NCBI GenBank assembly: GCA_937929945.1
Contig: CALFUK010000060.1
Location: 1-64,000, forward strand
Source of the DNA: an uncultured Saprospiraceae bacterium
GTDB lineage: Bacteria; Bacteroidota; Bacteroidia; Chitinophagales; Saprospiraceae
Length of the DNA stretch: 64,000 bases
Direction: 5' to 3'
Shown: piece by piece, positions 1 to 8,629 of the stretch
How positions within the stretch are numbered: the stretch's first letter is position 1
Layout: every line of letters begins with the position of its first letter
The notes under the pieces: model-generated
Databases searched by the model: none
What the model was told of the DNA's origin: nothing
What the model saw: the letters and a program-made list of their open reading frames with translations, nothing else
Position numbers and translations under genes: made by a program

Positions 1-371
1 AATCTCAAAGAGATTTGATGGTGGGTGATTGGCCAGGATATCCATTTAGGGATCGACAAAGTCAATCCTCATGTCTGAGTAAAATCGTTCCTTATCAATC
101 TCAAAGAGATTTATTAGTGGGTGATTGGCCAGGATATCCATTCAATGATCGTCACAGTCAATCCTCATGTCTGAGTAAAATCATTCCTTAGCAATCTCAA
201 AGAGATTTATTAGTGGGTGATTGGCCAAGATATCCATTCAATGATCGTCACAGCCAATCCTCATGTCTGAGTAAAATCGTTCCTTATCAATCTCAAAGAG
301 ATTTATTAGTGGGTGATTGGCCAGGATATCCATTCAGGGATCGTCACAGTCAATCCTTTAGCTGTAGCTAA
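1..371 (+). repeat. 96-bp tandem direct repeat, nearly four copies, cut by the window edge
   Basis: Copies begin at 1, 97, 193 and 289, exactly 96 bp apart and almost identical; the fourth diverges after about 355. Each copy opens with the short hairpin AATCTC-AAA-GAGATT. Because 96 is a multiple of three, one frame (codons starting at base 3) is open through all copies except for a TAG at 189-191, and ends at TAA 369-371. The repeat reads as a 32-residue unit containing WPGYPF and DRHSQS. A degenerate further copy at about 385-456 keeps WPG.P.RDRHSQS in another frame, partly through different codons (CGA for CGT, GGT for GGA). This suggests the end of a decayed repeat-protein gene, but a purely DNA- or RNA-level repeat cannot be excluded. 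Confidence 0.85.
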
Positions 372-746
372 AATCATACTTCTTGTTATTTATCTCGAAG
401 CATCCGATGATTCGTGCATGGCCAGGTAAACCACTTAGAGATCGACACAGTCAATCCCATAATCATAACAAGCTATAACCGTATATAAATAAGCCAAATT
501 AGTTGATGACGAGTATTGGGCCAGATCATTGGTAGCCCTTCCTCGACTCTGGATGAGCCTCATTCAGCAAAAGTTCTGGCAGGCCCCTTTGTTCTGATCG
601 ATCAGATCGTAACAGATGCCAGCAAATGGTTGGGCATTAGCAATGGACATGCGAACGGTGAGCATCATTTTCTACACAGTAAAAGTCTACACTGCATTTG
701 ATCTAACATGACTCGGCTCCCCTCCGTTTATCAATCAGCTCAGACT
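372..746. other. intergenic stretch with one degenerate repeat copy
   Basis: Apart from the diverged fifth copy of the 96-bp repeat (about 385-456), nothing could be supported here. A 61-codon open frame at 516-701 on the plus strand has no recognisable domain, signal peptide or promoter, and I do not treat it as a gene. Confidence 0.5.
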
Positions 747-779
747 GAAAAAACCCTGAACAGGGTCTGATCAGGGTTT
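747..779 (-). terminator. intrinsic terminator of the S74-domain gene
   Basis: Inverted repeat AAACCCTGA (751-759) / TCAGGGTTT (771-779). Read on the minus strand it is followed by a run of six T, directly downstream of the minus-strand gene that ends at 813. Confidence 0.8.
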
Positions 780-812
780 CCAATTTAAATTTAGATTTTA
801 AGGCATGAGGGG

Positions 813-1853
813 CTACTCTTCTAATGCAGTAACTCTACTGTGAAGCTGCTCATTTTGAGACGACAATCGATCGATCATAGCCTGCTGCTCTTGGATAGAC
901 TTGATCAGTACAGGTATCAAGGTACTGTAGTTCATACCCATAGTTTCTGCTGCTTTTTGCTCCGTTTCTCCTGTTTTGTCATTGATGATCGTCTCCGTCG
1001 CGTACACAGCCTCTGGTATTACAGTTAGTACCTCTTGCGCGATCAATCCGAGTTGTTGTTTGGGATTCTGCTTATTTTTCCATTGATAGGTGACCGGCTT
1101 TAGCCGCAGTAGATCCTCTAATCCATAAGGCAGGGATTCTATATTTTTCTTCATCCTAACATCGGATGTTTGTATGGTACCACTCTCCGCATAGACGGCT
1201 GACCAGCGCAAGGCTCCTGTACCTATCGTGTACAGATCATCCTTAACTGGTATGAGATTCCCCCTAAAATTAAAGGATGCTAAATACTCACCAAATAAGT
1301 TAATCGGTCTAATGGATAAATAATCATATCCAGGTCCAGTCCCTTTGTCTTTATAATAAAAATTGAATCTGGATGTAGCAGTATTAGATGCCAAGGCAAC
1401 TGAACCATTCGCACGTCCCGCAACATCCCAAAAGTCATCCCCCGATGAGCCAGAATTAATAAATTTAATACGCGCATAATCATCAGCTGTCGTCTCATCT
1501 ATCTCCAAGTGAGCTGAGGACAAGGTAGAATTGTGTCTGACATCAAACTGAGCAGTCGGCCCTGTGGTACCAATGCCAATGTCACCCGTAGCTCCGTCAA
1601 TGGTCATTCTGGTCAAAGCAGAACCATTCGTCCCTGAACCAAATCTAAGATCCCCTCGATGCGATTCTAAATAAAAAATACTCAATTGCTCTCTGAGCAT
1701 GCCCTTTCTTCGGTTATCACCTGTGTCAAAAAATTCTAATGAGGCTGTCCCATCAGATATCTTGACATCTCCTTCAAATTCGCCTATTTGAGATTTGGCA
1801 TTGATGGATAGTAGTAATAATACACTCATGCTTAAAAATGTATACTTTTTCAT
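813..1853 (-). CDS. secreted protein with C-terminal S74 intramolecular chaperone domain
   Basis: Probable exported protein of about 346 residues. The first Met that gives a signal peptide (MKKYTFLSMSVLLLLSINAKSQ) is at 1853; an upstream in-frame Met adds a poor N-terminus. The middle (about 30-240) is Gly/Asn/Ser-rich and resembles fibre shafts. Residues about 240-330 carry the S74 (endosialidase-type) chaperone signature: SDVRMKKNIE, then a LKPVTYQWK segment and GLIAQEVLTVIPEAV. In that family the domain trimerises a beta-helical fibre and often cleaves itself off at the Ser before D. The last 20 residues (QEQQAMIDRLSSQNEQLHSRV) look like a coiled coil, again typical. Such proteins are common in phage tails but also occur as secreted Bacteroidota proteins; no phage genes lie nearby. 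Role unknown, probably a surface fibre. Confidence 0.85.
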   Translation of the reverse strand: MKKYTFLSMSVLLLLSINAKSQIGEFEGDVKISDGTASLEFFDTGDNRRKGMLREQLSIFYLESHRGDLRFGSGTNGSALTRMTIDGATGDIGIGTTGPTAQFDVRHNSTLSSAHLEIDETTADDYARIKFINSGSSGDDFWDVAGRANGSVALASNTATSRFNFYYKDKGTGPGYDYLSIRPINLFGEYLASFNFRGNLIPVKDDLYTIGTGALRWSAVYAESGTIQTSDVRMKKNIESLPYGLEDLLRLKPVTYQWKNKQNPKQQLGLIAQEVLTVIPEAVYATETIINDKTGETEQKAAETMGMNYSTLIPVLIKSIQEQQAMIDRLSSQNEQLHSRVTALEE

Positions 1854-1967
1854 TTTTTTAATATTTAATACGGTTAGAAAAATGACAGCGCTGAAGTGGC
1901 TGACATATTCATGTACCATCAAAAAGAAAGAGGTAAATGAAAAGCTGTACAATTCTTTTTTAAAAGC

Positions 1968-2002
1968 AAAAAAGCGATCTCTAAGTCAGAGATAATCGCT
2001 TT
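1968..2002 (-). terminator. terminator-like hairpin upstream of the S74 gene
   Basis: Stem AAAGCGAT (1971-1978) / ATCGCTTT (1995-2002), extended by CTCT/AGAG, followed on the minus strand by six T and then more T-rich sequence. It would stop minus-strand transcription coming from the repeat region before it reaches the S74 gene. Confidence 0.6.
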
Positions 2003-2006
2003 ATCT

Positions 2007-2288
2007 GAAACGTCTATGACGTAGATAATTACGACACCCAAGTGGATGATTAAACTTAGTTATTTGCTGATTGGCATTCAGTTCCAAAATTTAAACATAT
2101 GAAACGTCTATGACGTAGATAATTAAGACACCCAAGTGGATGAGTAAACTTAGCTATTTGCTGACAGGCATTTCGCCCTGAAATTTAAACATATGAAACG
2201 TCTATGACATAGATAACTAAGACACCCAAGTGGATGATTATACTTAGCTATTTGCTGACAGGCATTCAGTTCTAAAATTTAAACATAT
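2007..2288 (+). repeat. triple 94-bp repeat, array A
   Basis: Three tandem copies begin at 2007, 2101 and 2195, exactly 94 bp apart. The consensus starts GAAACGTCTATGACGTAG, continues with GACACCCAAGTGGATGA, then TTTGCTGA.TGGCAT, and ends AAATTTAAACATAT. Each copy contains the small palindrome ACGTC-TAT-GACGT (third copy GACAT). The unit length is not a multiple of three and all frames are closed, so it is non-coding. The same element recurs at 31403-31684 and 42498-42780 and once, diverged, on the minus strand at 13036-13088. Confidence 0.9.
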
Positions 2289-2548
2289 GAAAACACACTT
2301 TATAAGTACGACTCAATCCTTTTAGACATACCCGACTTTTGTATGAGGTGATGTACCATGTGTGCCATAAAATCGATAAGGTTAATCGATTTGACCTTTA
2401 GATTTTCTCATCATCCTGAGTCAGCTCCAATCAGCATTTTCTCATGGGTAGATCACCATATCACTAATGACAGGACAGCACCTAAAAAATCCCACTGACA
2501 CATTCATTGGCCAGCATCACTTCTTTGCTGCGCCACTCCATAAAAAAA

Positions 2549-2576
2549 AGACCCCCAATCTTTTGACTAAGGGTCT
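2549..2576 (-). terminator. intrinsic terminator of the LuxR-type gene
   Basis: AGACCC (2549-2554) pairs with GGGTCT (2571-2576); the minus strand continues into eight T. It lies about 90 bp beyond the stop of the minus-strand HTH gene. The stretch 2289-2548 upstream of it holds only a short AAATCGAT/ATCGATTT inverted repeat (2370-2392). Confidence 0.75.
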
Positions 2577-2667
2577 AACAGAGATTTCTATTTCTATAAT
2601 ATTATTCTGATTTGTAGATCAGATGACTGGTACTAAAAGAACAGCAAGATCCTAGTAGCGCTGTGTG

Positions 2668-2934
2668 TCATAAGGCAATGGACAAAGGTCTTTCCTCAAA
2701 GGCAGCTGTAGTCTTGCCTTTAGACAAGCGTAGATAATTCAATTCAAAAGCTCGTCTGATCAGACCTGCCGTGTTTTTGACATTGAGCTTTCTGAGTAGG
2801 TTCTTACGGTGAGAGAGGATCGTGTGGTCGCTGAGATGCAGAGCCATAGCCATATCCATCGTAGAGTATTCTTGCGCGATCATATACAGGACCTCTTGCT
2901 CTCTGGTTGATATTAAGTTATTGTAGTTCATCAT
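2668..2934 (-). CDS. small LuxR/GerE-type helix-turn-helix regulator
   Basis: An 88-residue protein that is essentially one LuxR-type DNA-binding domain: STREQEVLYMIAQEYSTMDMA, then the recognition part LSDHTILSHRKNLLRKLNVKN and AGLIRRAFEL. These are the hallmarks of the C-terminal GerE domain, in which T.RE.EVL and HR..L..KL.V.N are conserved. There is no receiver or sensor domain, so it is either a stand-alone regulator or takes its signal from a partner. It sits alone between the GH9 gene and the 94-bp repeat array and has its own terminator. Target genes cannot be read from the sequence. Confidence 0.85.
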   Translation of the reverse strand: MMNYNNLISTREQEVLYMIAQEYSTMDMAMALHLSDHTILSHRKNLLRKLNVKNTAGLIRRAFELNYLRLSKGKTTAAFEERPLSIAL

Positions 2935-3165
2935 TGTGATTTTAGATCATGTGCTTTAGAAAAAGAATAGGTAAATCAATGCTGGCATTAATTATATGAA
3001 GGCTATCATAAATAAGTCCGCGAATGCATCCATACCTTACCCTCGGAGGTAAATTAATATGTATTCATCTTATAGGGTTCGTTAGACATGACTACCCAGA
3101 GAAAGCTTCTTCTATCTGGTGTGAAATAAGTCATATGGTCCCAAAAGATATGGTGTGATAAGTGC

Positions 3166-5817
3166 TTACATCTTTATAAACTTCTGTAAGCTTAGCTTCC
3201 CATTCGTCGGATTCTGTATGCTGATGAAGTACATCCCAGGCCCCAGATTGTTGGTATTGATGACGATTTCTTGAGGTTCATTGGGTATTTCCCACAGCAC
3301 CTGTCCAGCCATATTTATGAGTGCGAGCTTGTACTCTGGGAGGGCGCCTCGGATGGTAAAAAATTCGTCAGTCGGATTCGGAAATATCTCTATGGAAGAA
3401 GGAGACAGACCGATATGGGTATCACCTGATGTCAGGCCACAGCTGTAGTCTCCAGCTAGAGCTCCGTATATCGCTGCAGCCGTCACATTATTCTGATGAA
3501 TGGTATACTCTGGTCCTAGAGCGGCGTAGCGCTGCTCGAACCATCGTTCGTGTCCAGGCCAGACATTTATATCAGGATAGATCCATTGGTTAGGCCAGTG
3601 ATGATGAGAGCTGGTGATGATCGATGGTTCATCTCTCTTCCAAGGACCATAGGGTACAATGCCGCTCTTCATATATTCACCGCCATCCCCGCTCGCCCAA
3701 GAGTCTAAGTGGAGTAAGCCATAGGGAGACTTCTCGCCCAGACCAGAGATCCATGTCATCTGAAGTGGATTAGTGCCCAAGAAATAATCTACGGTGGTAT
3801 ATAAATACTTCAGGTATTCGGCTGCTTTGGACGGATTAGATTCTCTGATCAGATTATAACCCATCAAGCCTTCTAATACATAAGGTGTCGTCGGATGACC
3901 ACTAAGCATGGGTAAGAAGGGATTGCCTCCCCAGCGGCAAGATCTCTTATCGACATTCCAGATAAGGTAAAAATCTGAAGTGTATTCTATAGCAATCTTA
4001 ATGGAATCATCAATGCTACCACTCTTGGTCATATCAGTAAATGCATAGACATAAGGGCCATAGGCTGGTTCTGCTTGTAGGACATCAAAAGCTTTCTGAC
4101 CAGTTGCCGTCCATGTCGCTTGAAAGTCTGCATCATAGCTCGCATCTCCTGTCAGTCTAAATAGCGCTGCGGCAGCATAATTTCTGGCCCATACATGAGT
4201 GTAATCTTGACAGACGGCATTGACATCGTACGCTTGCACGGCCCATTGATACGCACTGATCGCCTCAGCTTCCCAGTCAATATTCTCAGGATCTGTCAGC
4301 TGGCCCTGCTCTAATAAATAAGCAAAATGAGCAGCGATGCCTGCATAATTAAATGTGGTCACCACATCCTCACCAGAAGCCACCCAGATCCGATCATTAT
4401 CCTGCCAGCTGCCTCTGATGATGTCTCCTTCGCCTAAGTCATCACCCCACAGGTCTCCAAAGACTCGACCGCCTGGCACACCACCTGTGGTCCAGTTCTT
4501 TGATTCAGTCTCATCTTTTATTCGCTTGTAATACCTGATGAGCCATCTAGCTTCATCTAATATATCAGGCAGTCCATTATTATTCTCTGCTGTCCCTAAC
4601 TGACCATCCGTAAAGTTTTCGGGAAAATGCTCATAAGTAAGCAACAACTGGACTGGTACTTTATAATGCGAGGGATATCCATCCCAGTCTCCTGCATCTT
4701 GATACCAGCCCCATGCATCTAAGTCTCCAAGTATGCCACTTTCCCATAAGGGCTTATCAGCCTCATTAGCATCAGGAACAGACGCTTGACATATGGTGGT
4801 GGTGGTATACTTTAGTTTACCCGCAAAACCTGGTGTCACCAGCGGATTATGTGGTGCTGGTCTCGTTGCTTCCGTGTAAGGATGATCTAATTCTACACCA
4901 CTTCGATTGTAATAAATACTCTTCATGACCATTTCAAACGGCAGACGCGTAGAGTTACAGGAGATATTAAATGGATAAGACGATCCAATCCCTTCCACGA
5001 ATAATTTATACTCACCAGGAACATTATAGGCTGAAAAATCACACTCATAGACTTCAGCGCCTAAGAAATTATTATTAGGTGTTTCCGTGACATCACCACG
5101 AGCGGACTCTTGTGCGAATTCATCTTTTCTAAATTTCAGATTTCCAGAATAAACGACCTGGCCCGAGGACACATCGATTAGTCCAAATGCATTATTATCA
5201 TACGCTGACAAGTCGAGACTCCCCCCATCTCCCAGCCAATGATAGACATATCCATACTTCAATTCTGCTGCGGTAGAATAGGCGATGTTATTCACATGAA
5301 TGGCATCTGATCTCAACTGCTGCTCATCAAAGACAAACTCAATCTCTCGCTGCCCGCCAATCACGCCTGCACTCATGGTCAGTCGGTACGTCTGGCCACC
5401 TTGTAAGGCCTGAGCTAGCCTTAGATATATCCAGTGCTCCATCACATGATCTGGTGAATTATTGGCACAGCCTATGACACCGTAAAAAGGCTGCACTTCG
5501 TAGACCTCACATAAGGGAGCAAAATCTGTCGGTTTAGACTTCCGATTTAGACTAGTCGGTGACTTTGCAGCGGTGTAAGCTGGATCTGTCGGACTACTCA
5601 GTTGGTATTGATTCGGCTGCGTCGCCAGATTTACATTGACAGGATTAACGAAGGCAGTGGCCTGCTTTCTTACTTGGCCAGCGACGGCATGCTGGACATA
5701 GCCCTCGTCTATGTGCACCATCAGGACTCGATCAGTCAGCGGCCTGACATCTATGGTCTCTTGAGCTGAGAGGCTGCTCAAAAGAAACATCGCTAAAATG
5801 ATTGTTGTGTACTTCAT
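3166..5817 (-). CDS. secreted glycoside hydrolase family 9 protein with T9SS tail
   Basis: An 883-residue exported glycosidase. Residues 1-18 form a signal peptide (MKYTTIILAMFLLSSLSAQ). Around 180-285 lies the Ig-like domain that precedes many GH9 cellulases (DAIHVNNIAYSTAAELKYGYV ... VYECDFSAYNVPGEYKLFVEG). The GH9 (alpha/alpha)6 barrel runs from about 300 to 790 and contains the catalytic QDAGDWDGYPSHYK block near 370-385 and LPDILDEARWLIRYY near 420. The last 75 residues are a T9SS type A sorting domain (IEIFPNPTDEFFTIRG ... LGPGMYFISI). GH9 enzymes mostly hydrolyse beta-1,4-glucans. The C-terminal signature is unusual: where cellulases have a Glu-containing NE....N motif, this reads YTIHQNNVTAAAIYGAL, so substrate or even activity may differ. 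Predicted at the cell surface or secreted. Confidence 0.9.
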   Translation of the reverse strand: MKYTTIILAMFLLSSLSAQETIDVRPLTDRVLMVHIDEGYVQHAVAGQVRKQATAFVNPVNVNLATQPNQYQLSSPTDPAYTAAKSPTSLNRKSKPTDFAPLCEVYEVQPFYGVIGCANNSPDHVMEHWIYLRLAQALQGGQTYRLTMSAGVIGGQREIEFVFDEQQLRSDAIHVNNIAYSTAAELKYGYVYHWLGDGGSLDLSAYDNNAFGLIDVSSGQVVYSGNLKFRKDEFAQESARGDVTETPNNNFLGAEVYECDFSAYNVPGEYKLFVEGIGSSYPFNISCNSTRLPFEMVMKSIYYNRSGVELDHPYTEATRPAPHNPLVTPGFAGKLKYTTTTICQASVPDANEADKPLWESGILGDLDAWGWYQDAGDWDGYPSHYKVPVQLLLTYEHFPENFTDGQLGTAENNNGLPDILDEARWLIRYYKRIKDETESKNWTTGGVPGGRVFGDLWGDDLGEGDIIRGSWQDNDRIWVASGEDVVTTFNYAGIAAHFAYLLEQGQLTDPENIDWEAEAISAYQWAVQAYDVNAVCQDYTHVWARNYAAAALFRLTGDASYDADFQATWTATGQKAFDVLQAEPAYGPYVYAFTDMTKSGSIDDSIKIAIEYTSDFYLIWNVDKRSCRWGGNPFLPMLSGHPTTPYVLEGLMGYNLIRESNPSKAAEYLKYLYTTVDYFLGTNPLQMTWISGLGEKSPYGLLHLDSWASGDGGEYMKSGIVPYGPWKRDEPSIITSSHHHWPNQWIYPDINVWPGHERWFEQRYAALGPEYTIHQNNVTAAAIYGALAGDYSCGLTSGDTHIGLSPSSIEIFPNPTDEFFTIRGALPEYKLALINMAGQVLWEIPNEPQEIVINTNNLGPGMYFISIQNPTNGKLSLQKFIKM

Positions 5818-5965
5818 GATTTGTGTTTTTTCTTATCTATACGGATTCACCCTGCATCACCCTACCAGCTGACTAAAAATAAATGCTATCAAGACAAGAA
5901 GAAGTCATGCGTAACATTAGCAGCGTCATCAGGATTGTAGTTTCTTTGCAGAATAAATAGCGTCA

Positions 5966-6580
5966 TTGAATATAGTAGCCATCGTCTTAGCTGCAGGTCT
6001 GTCCAGAAGAATGGGATCTCAAAATAAATTGCTCTTAGAGCTCGGCAAGCAGTCTATGGTAGAAGCCGTAGTAGACAGACTGATCGCCAGCCCTTCATCA
6101 AAAGTGATCGTAGTCGTGGGACACGAAGCTGATCAGATAAAATCAGTCATTTCAGACAAAGCCGTAAGCATCATCAAAAATGATCAATACCAAACAGGCA
6201 TGACCAGCAGCATCAAGGCTGGCGTAGCACAGCTACCTGAGGATGCTGATGCATTCATGATCTGCCTATCGGATATGCCACTGCTGATGACACATCATTA
6301 TGCTGAACTAATCAAGGCATACGCTGTTCACTCAGCTGCGGATGAGTGTATACTCAGACCCCAAGTCAATGGCAAGAAAGGCCACCCTGTGATCTTTCAC
6401 AAAGCCTATAAAGAAAGCATCATGCAGTGTACGGATACTGATGGCTGCAACGCAGTCATCCAAGCGCATCATGCTAAATGCATATACTACGATACAGAAG
6501 CAGTAGCCTACATCAGAGACGTAGATACGCCTCAAGATAAACAGTGGATCTCCACATCATATGACAGAAGAAAAAGATAG
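5966..6580 (+). CDS. MobA-like NTP transferase (MocA-type nucleotidyltransferase)
   Basis: A 204-residue GT-A-fold nucleotidyltransferase. The nucleotide-binding loop LAAGLSRRMGSQNKLLLEL is at residues 8-26, and a metal-binding region LSDMPLLM near 95-102. The family includes MocA, which transfers CMP to the molybdenum cofactor, and related enzymes of unknown substrate; no molybdoenzyme or cofactor gene is nearby, so the substrate stays open. It overlaps the start of the following helicase gene by 20 bp, implying co-transcription and coupled translation. Confidence 0.85.
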   Translation: MNIVAIVLAAGLSRRMGSQNKLLLELGKQSMVEAVVDRLIASPSSKVIVVVGHEADQIKSVISDKAVSIIKNDQYQTGMTSSIKAGVAQLPEDADAFMICLSDMPLLMTHHYAELIKAYAVHSAADECILRPQVNGKKGHPVIFHKAYKESIMQCTDTDGCNAVIQAHHAKCIYYDTEAVAYIRDVDTPQDKQWISTSYDRRKR

Positions 6581-8453
6581 ATACCTCAGACTGATCGACG
6601 CGGTAGAAGCAGAACGAAAAGAGGAAGAACACTACTTCAAATCGATCCAGTCCAAAAAAACGGTCAAAGAAAAAGTGCAGTCAGGCATCATGTGGCACCC
6701 CGTACACATTGTGAAAAAATACTACACCATCGGCGAATTAGTCGAAATCATCCTGGAAAGAAAAAAAGAGCATCAAGGCCCTCACAAATTTAAGTCAGGT
6801 GTCGGATGCCAGCTATCATACAAGACAGATGTCACAGTCAATATACCAGCCGTGGTGTCATTTGTGAAGCGGGACAGAATGGGCATCATCTGCAATGGCG
6901 GCATCCAAGAGCTAAGTGATATCCCAGACCATGCTAGAGCCAGCGTCGAAGTGATCTATGATGAGCGCCCCTACCGACTGATGAAACAGGCCCTGGCCAA
7001 AGTCATCAATGCAGAAGAAGAGCACATCAGAGAACTAAGAGAAGGCATCAGAAATAAAGCCACCTTCGAAAGCTATCAAGATCCAGATGCAGCGATCCAT
7101 ATGATCCCGACGCAGCTCAATGAATCTCAGTCGACAGCCCTCGGCGGGAGCTATGCGGCAGAGCGGCTGTCCATCATCCACGGTCCGCCAGGCACAGGCA
7201 AGACGACTACACTCGTCGCCTTGATCAGGCAGCTACTGACGACGGAGAAGAAAGTGCTGGTATGCGCCCCCAGTAATAATGCTGTAGATCTACTAGCTCG
7301 TCAGCTTGACGCAGCTGGAGTCAATACCCTGCGGATAGGAAATGTCACCAGAGTAGGCGACTCGATAGCGCACCTCACACTAACTCAAAAAGCCGCTGAC
7401 CACGCTGACTGGAAGCACATCAAAAAAGTAAAAATAGAGGCTAATGAGGCACGTAAACACGCCTCCAGCTTCAAACGAAAATTTGGAGCCAAGGAAAGAT
7501 CCAATCGAAATGCGATGTACAAGGAGTCCAGAGACCTCATGAAGTGGGCCAAAGAATTAGAAGAGCGGATGATCTCTAATATCGTACATGGAGCACAGGC
7601 CATCTGCACCACACTCATGGGTGTGAGTCAGCGGCATATATCTGGCGTCATATTCGATACGCTGATCATAGACGAGGCCTCACAGGCGCTGGAGCCAGAA
7701 TGCTGGAATGCCATCCTGAAAGCGAAGAGAGTCATCCTGGCCGGTGATCACCTGCAGCTACCTCCCACCATAAAATCCCAAGAAGCCAAGTCACTTGGAT
7801 TAGAGCAGACCCTGCTAGACCGCATGACCGCCCAAATCGAAAGCAGCCACCTTCTCCAAGTCCAGTATCGCATGAATGACAAGATCCTGTCATTCTCCAA
7901 TCAGCAATTCTACGATGGTCATCTGGTATCCGCAGAGGCAGTAGCGAATCACAAAATAGACGACCACCCCTTGGTCCTCATAGACACCAGCGGTACAGGG
8001 TTTGAGGAGAAGCTAAATCCAGAATCCAGAAGCCGCTATAATGAAGGCGAGTATTTCATCATCAGAGAGTGGCTACTGCTGTACAAGGACTTGGTAAAAG
8101 ACTCCAGCATAGGCATCATCAGCCCCTATGCCGAGCAGGTCAGGTATCTCCGGCATAAGCAAGAAGAAGAGGAGGTATTCCGAGAGCTGGATGTGGAGGT
8201 GAACTCCATAGATGGATTCCAAGGCCAAGAGAAAGATGTGATCATCATCAGCCTGGTGCGCTCCAATGACTCTGGCGAAATCGGATTTCTCAAAGACGAG
8301 CGACGGCTCAATGTAGCCATGACCCGAGCCCGAAAAAAACTCATCATCATCGGAGACCTATCCACCCTCTCCAGCAATAATCTATTCGAAAAGCTGGCGG
8401 CACACGTGGAGAGTCACGGACTGTATCAGTCTGCCTATGAATATATGAGTTAA
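6561..8453 (+). CDS. superfamily I helicase of the UPF1/IGHMBP2 type
   Basis: A 630-residue DNA/RNA helicase. An N-terminal beta-barrel region (about 1-180) precedes two RecA-like domains. Motifs visible in order: Q-like LNESQSTAL (about 187), Walker A GPPGTGKTTT (about 207), CAPSNNAVD (motif Ia, about 233), DEASQALEPE (motif II, about 370), GDHLQLPPT (motif III, about 394), QYRM (motif IV, about 434), SIDGFQGQEKDVIIIS (motif V, about 548) and NVAMTRARKKL (motif VI, about 582). This set is diagnostic of the UPF1-like branch, which moves 5' to 3' on single-stranded nucleic acid. Such bacterial proteins are annotated as IGHMBP2-family helicases; their cellular role is unclear. It overlaps the upstream nucleotidyltransferase gene by 20 bp. 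Confidence 0.93.
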   Translation: MTEEKDRYLRLIDAVEAERKEEEHYFKSIQSKKTVKEKVQSGIMWHPVHIVKKYYTIGELVEIILERKKEHQGPHKFKSGVGCQLSYKTDVTVNIPAVVSFVKRDRMGIICNGGIQELSDIPDHARASVEVIYDERPYRLMKQALAKVINAEEEHIRELREGIRNKATFESYQDPDAAIHMIPTQLNESQSTALGGSYAAERLSIIHGPPGTGKTTTLVALIRQLLTTEKKVLVCAPSNNAVDLLARQLDAAGVNTLRIGNVTRVGDSIAHLTLTQKAADHADWKHIKKVKIEANEARKHASSFKRKFGAKERSNRNAMYKESRDLMKWAKELEERMISNIVHGAQAICTTLMGVSQRHISGVIFDTLIIDEASQALEPECWNAILKAKRVILAGDHLQLPPTIKSQEAKSLGLEQTLLDRMTAQIESSHLLQVQYRMNDKILSFSNQQFYDGHLVSAEAVANHKIDDHPLVLIDTSGTGFEEKLNPESRSRYNEGEYFIIREWLLLYKDLVKDSSIGIISPYAEQVRYLRHKQEEEEVFRELDVEVNSIDGFQGQEKDVIIISLVRSNDSGEIGFLKDERRLNVAMTRARKKLIIIGDLSTLSSNNLFEKLAAHVESHGLYQSAYEYMS

Positions 8454-8629
8454 AAGTGACTGCGTGCTGACTGATGTAAGCCATCTCATTCTACATTTCT
8501 CAATAAAAAAATGAGCGTTTAAATCATATCCGGCAGAGAATCGGGTTCGGTGAAATCAAACTATTTTAGAAAACCTTTTACCGAACTGGTATAAATCTTG
8601 CACTACATACCTGATTAATCAAATGACTT

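Noticed and set aside
516-701. 61-codon plus-strand open frame
   Set aside because: No domain, no promoter, no signal peptide, and it lies in the area with decayed repeats; support is too weak.
813-1853. Prophage region
   Set aside because: The S74 domain alone suggests a phage tail fibre, but it has a signal peptide and no capsid, terminase or integrase gene occurs in the window.
2007-2288. CRISPR array
   Set aside because: The copies are contiguous and alike over their whole length, with no repeat-spacer alternation and no cas gene in the window.
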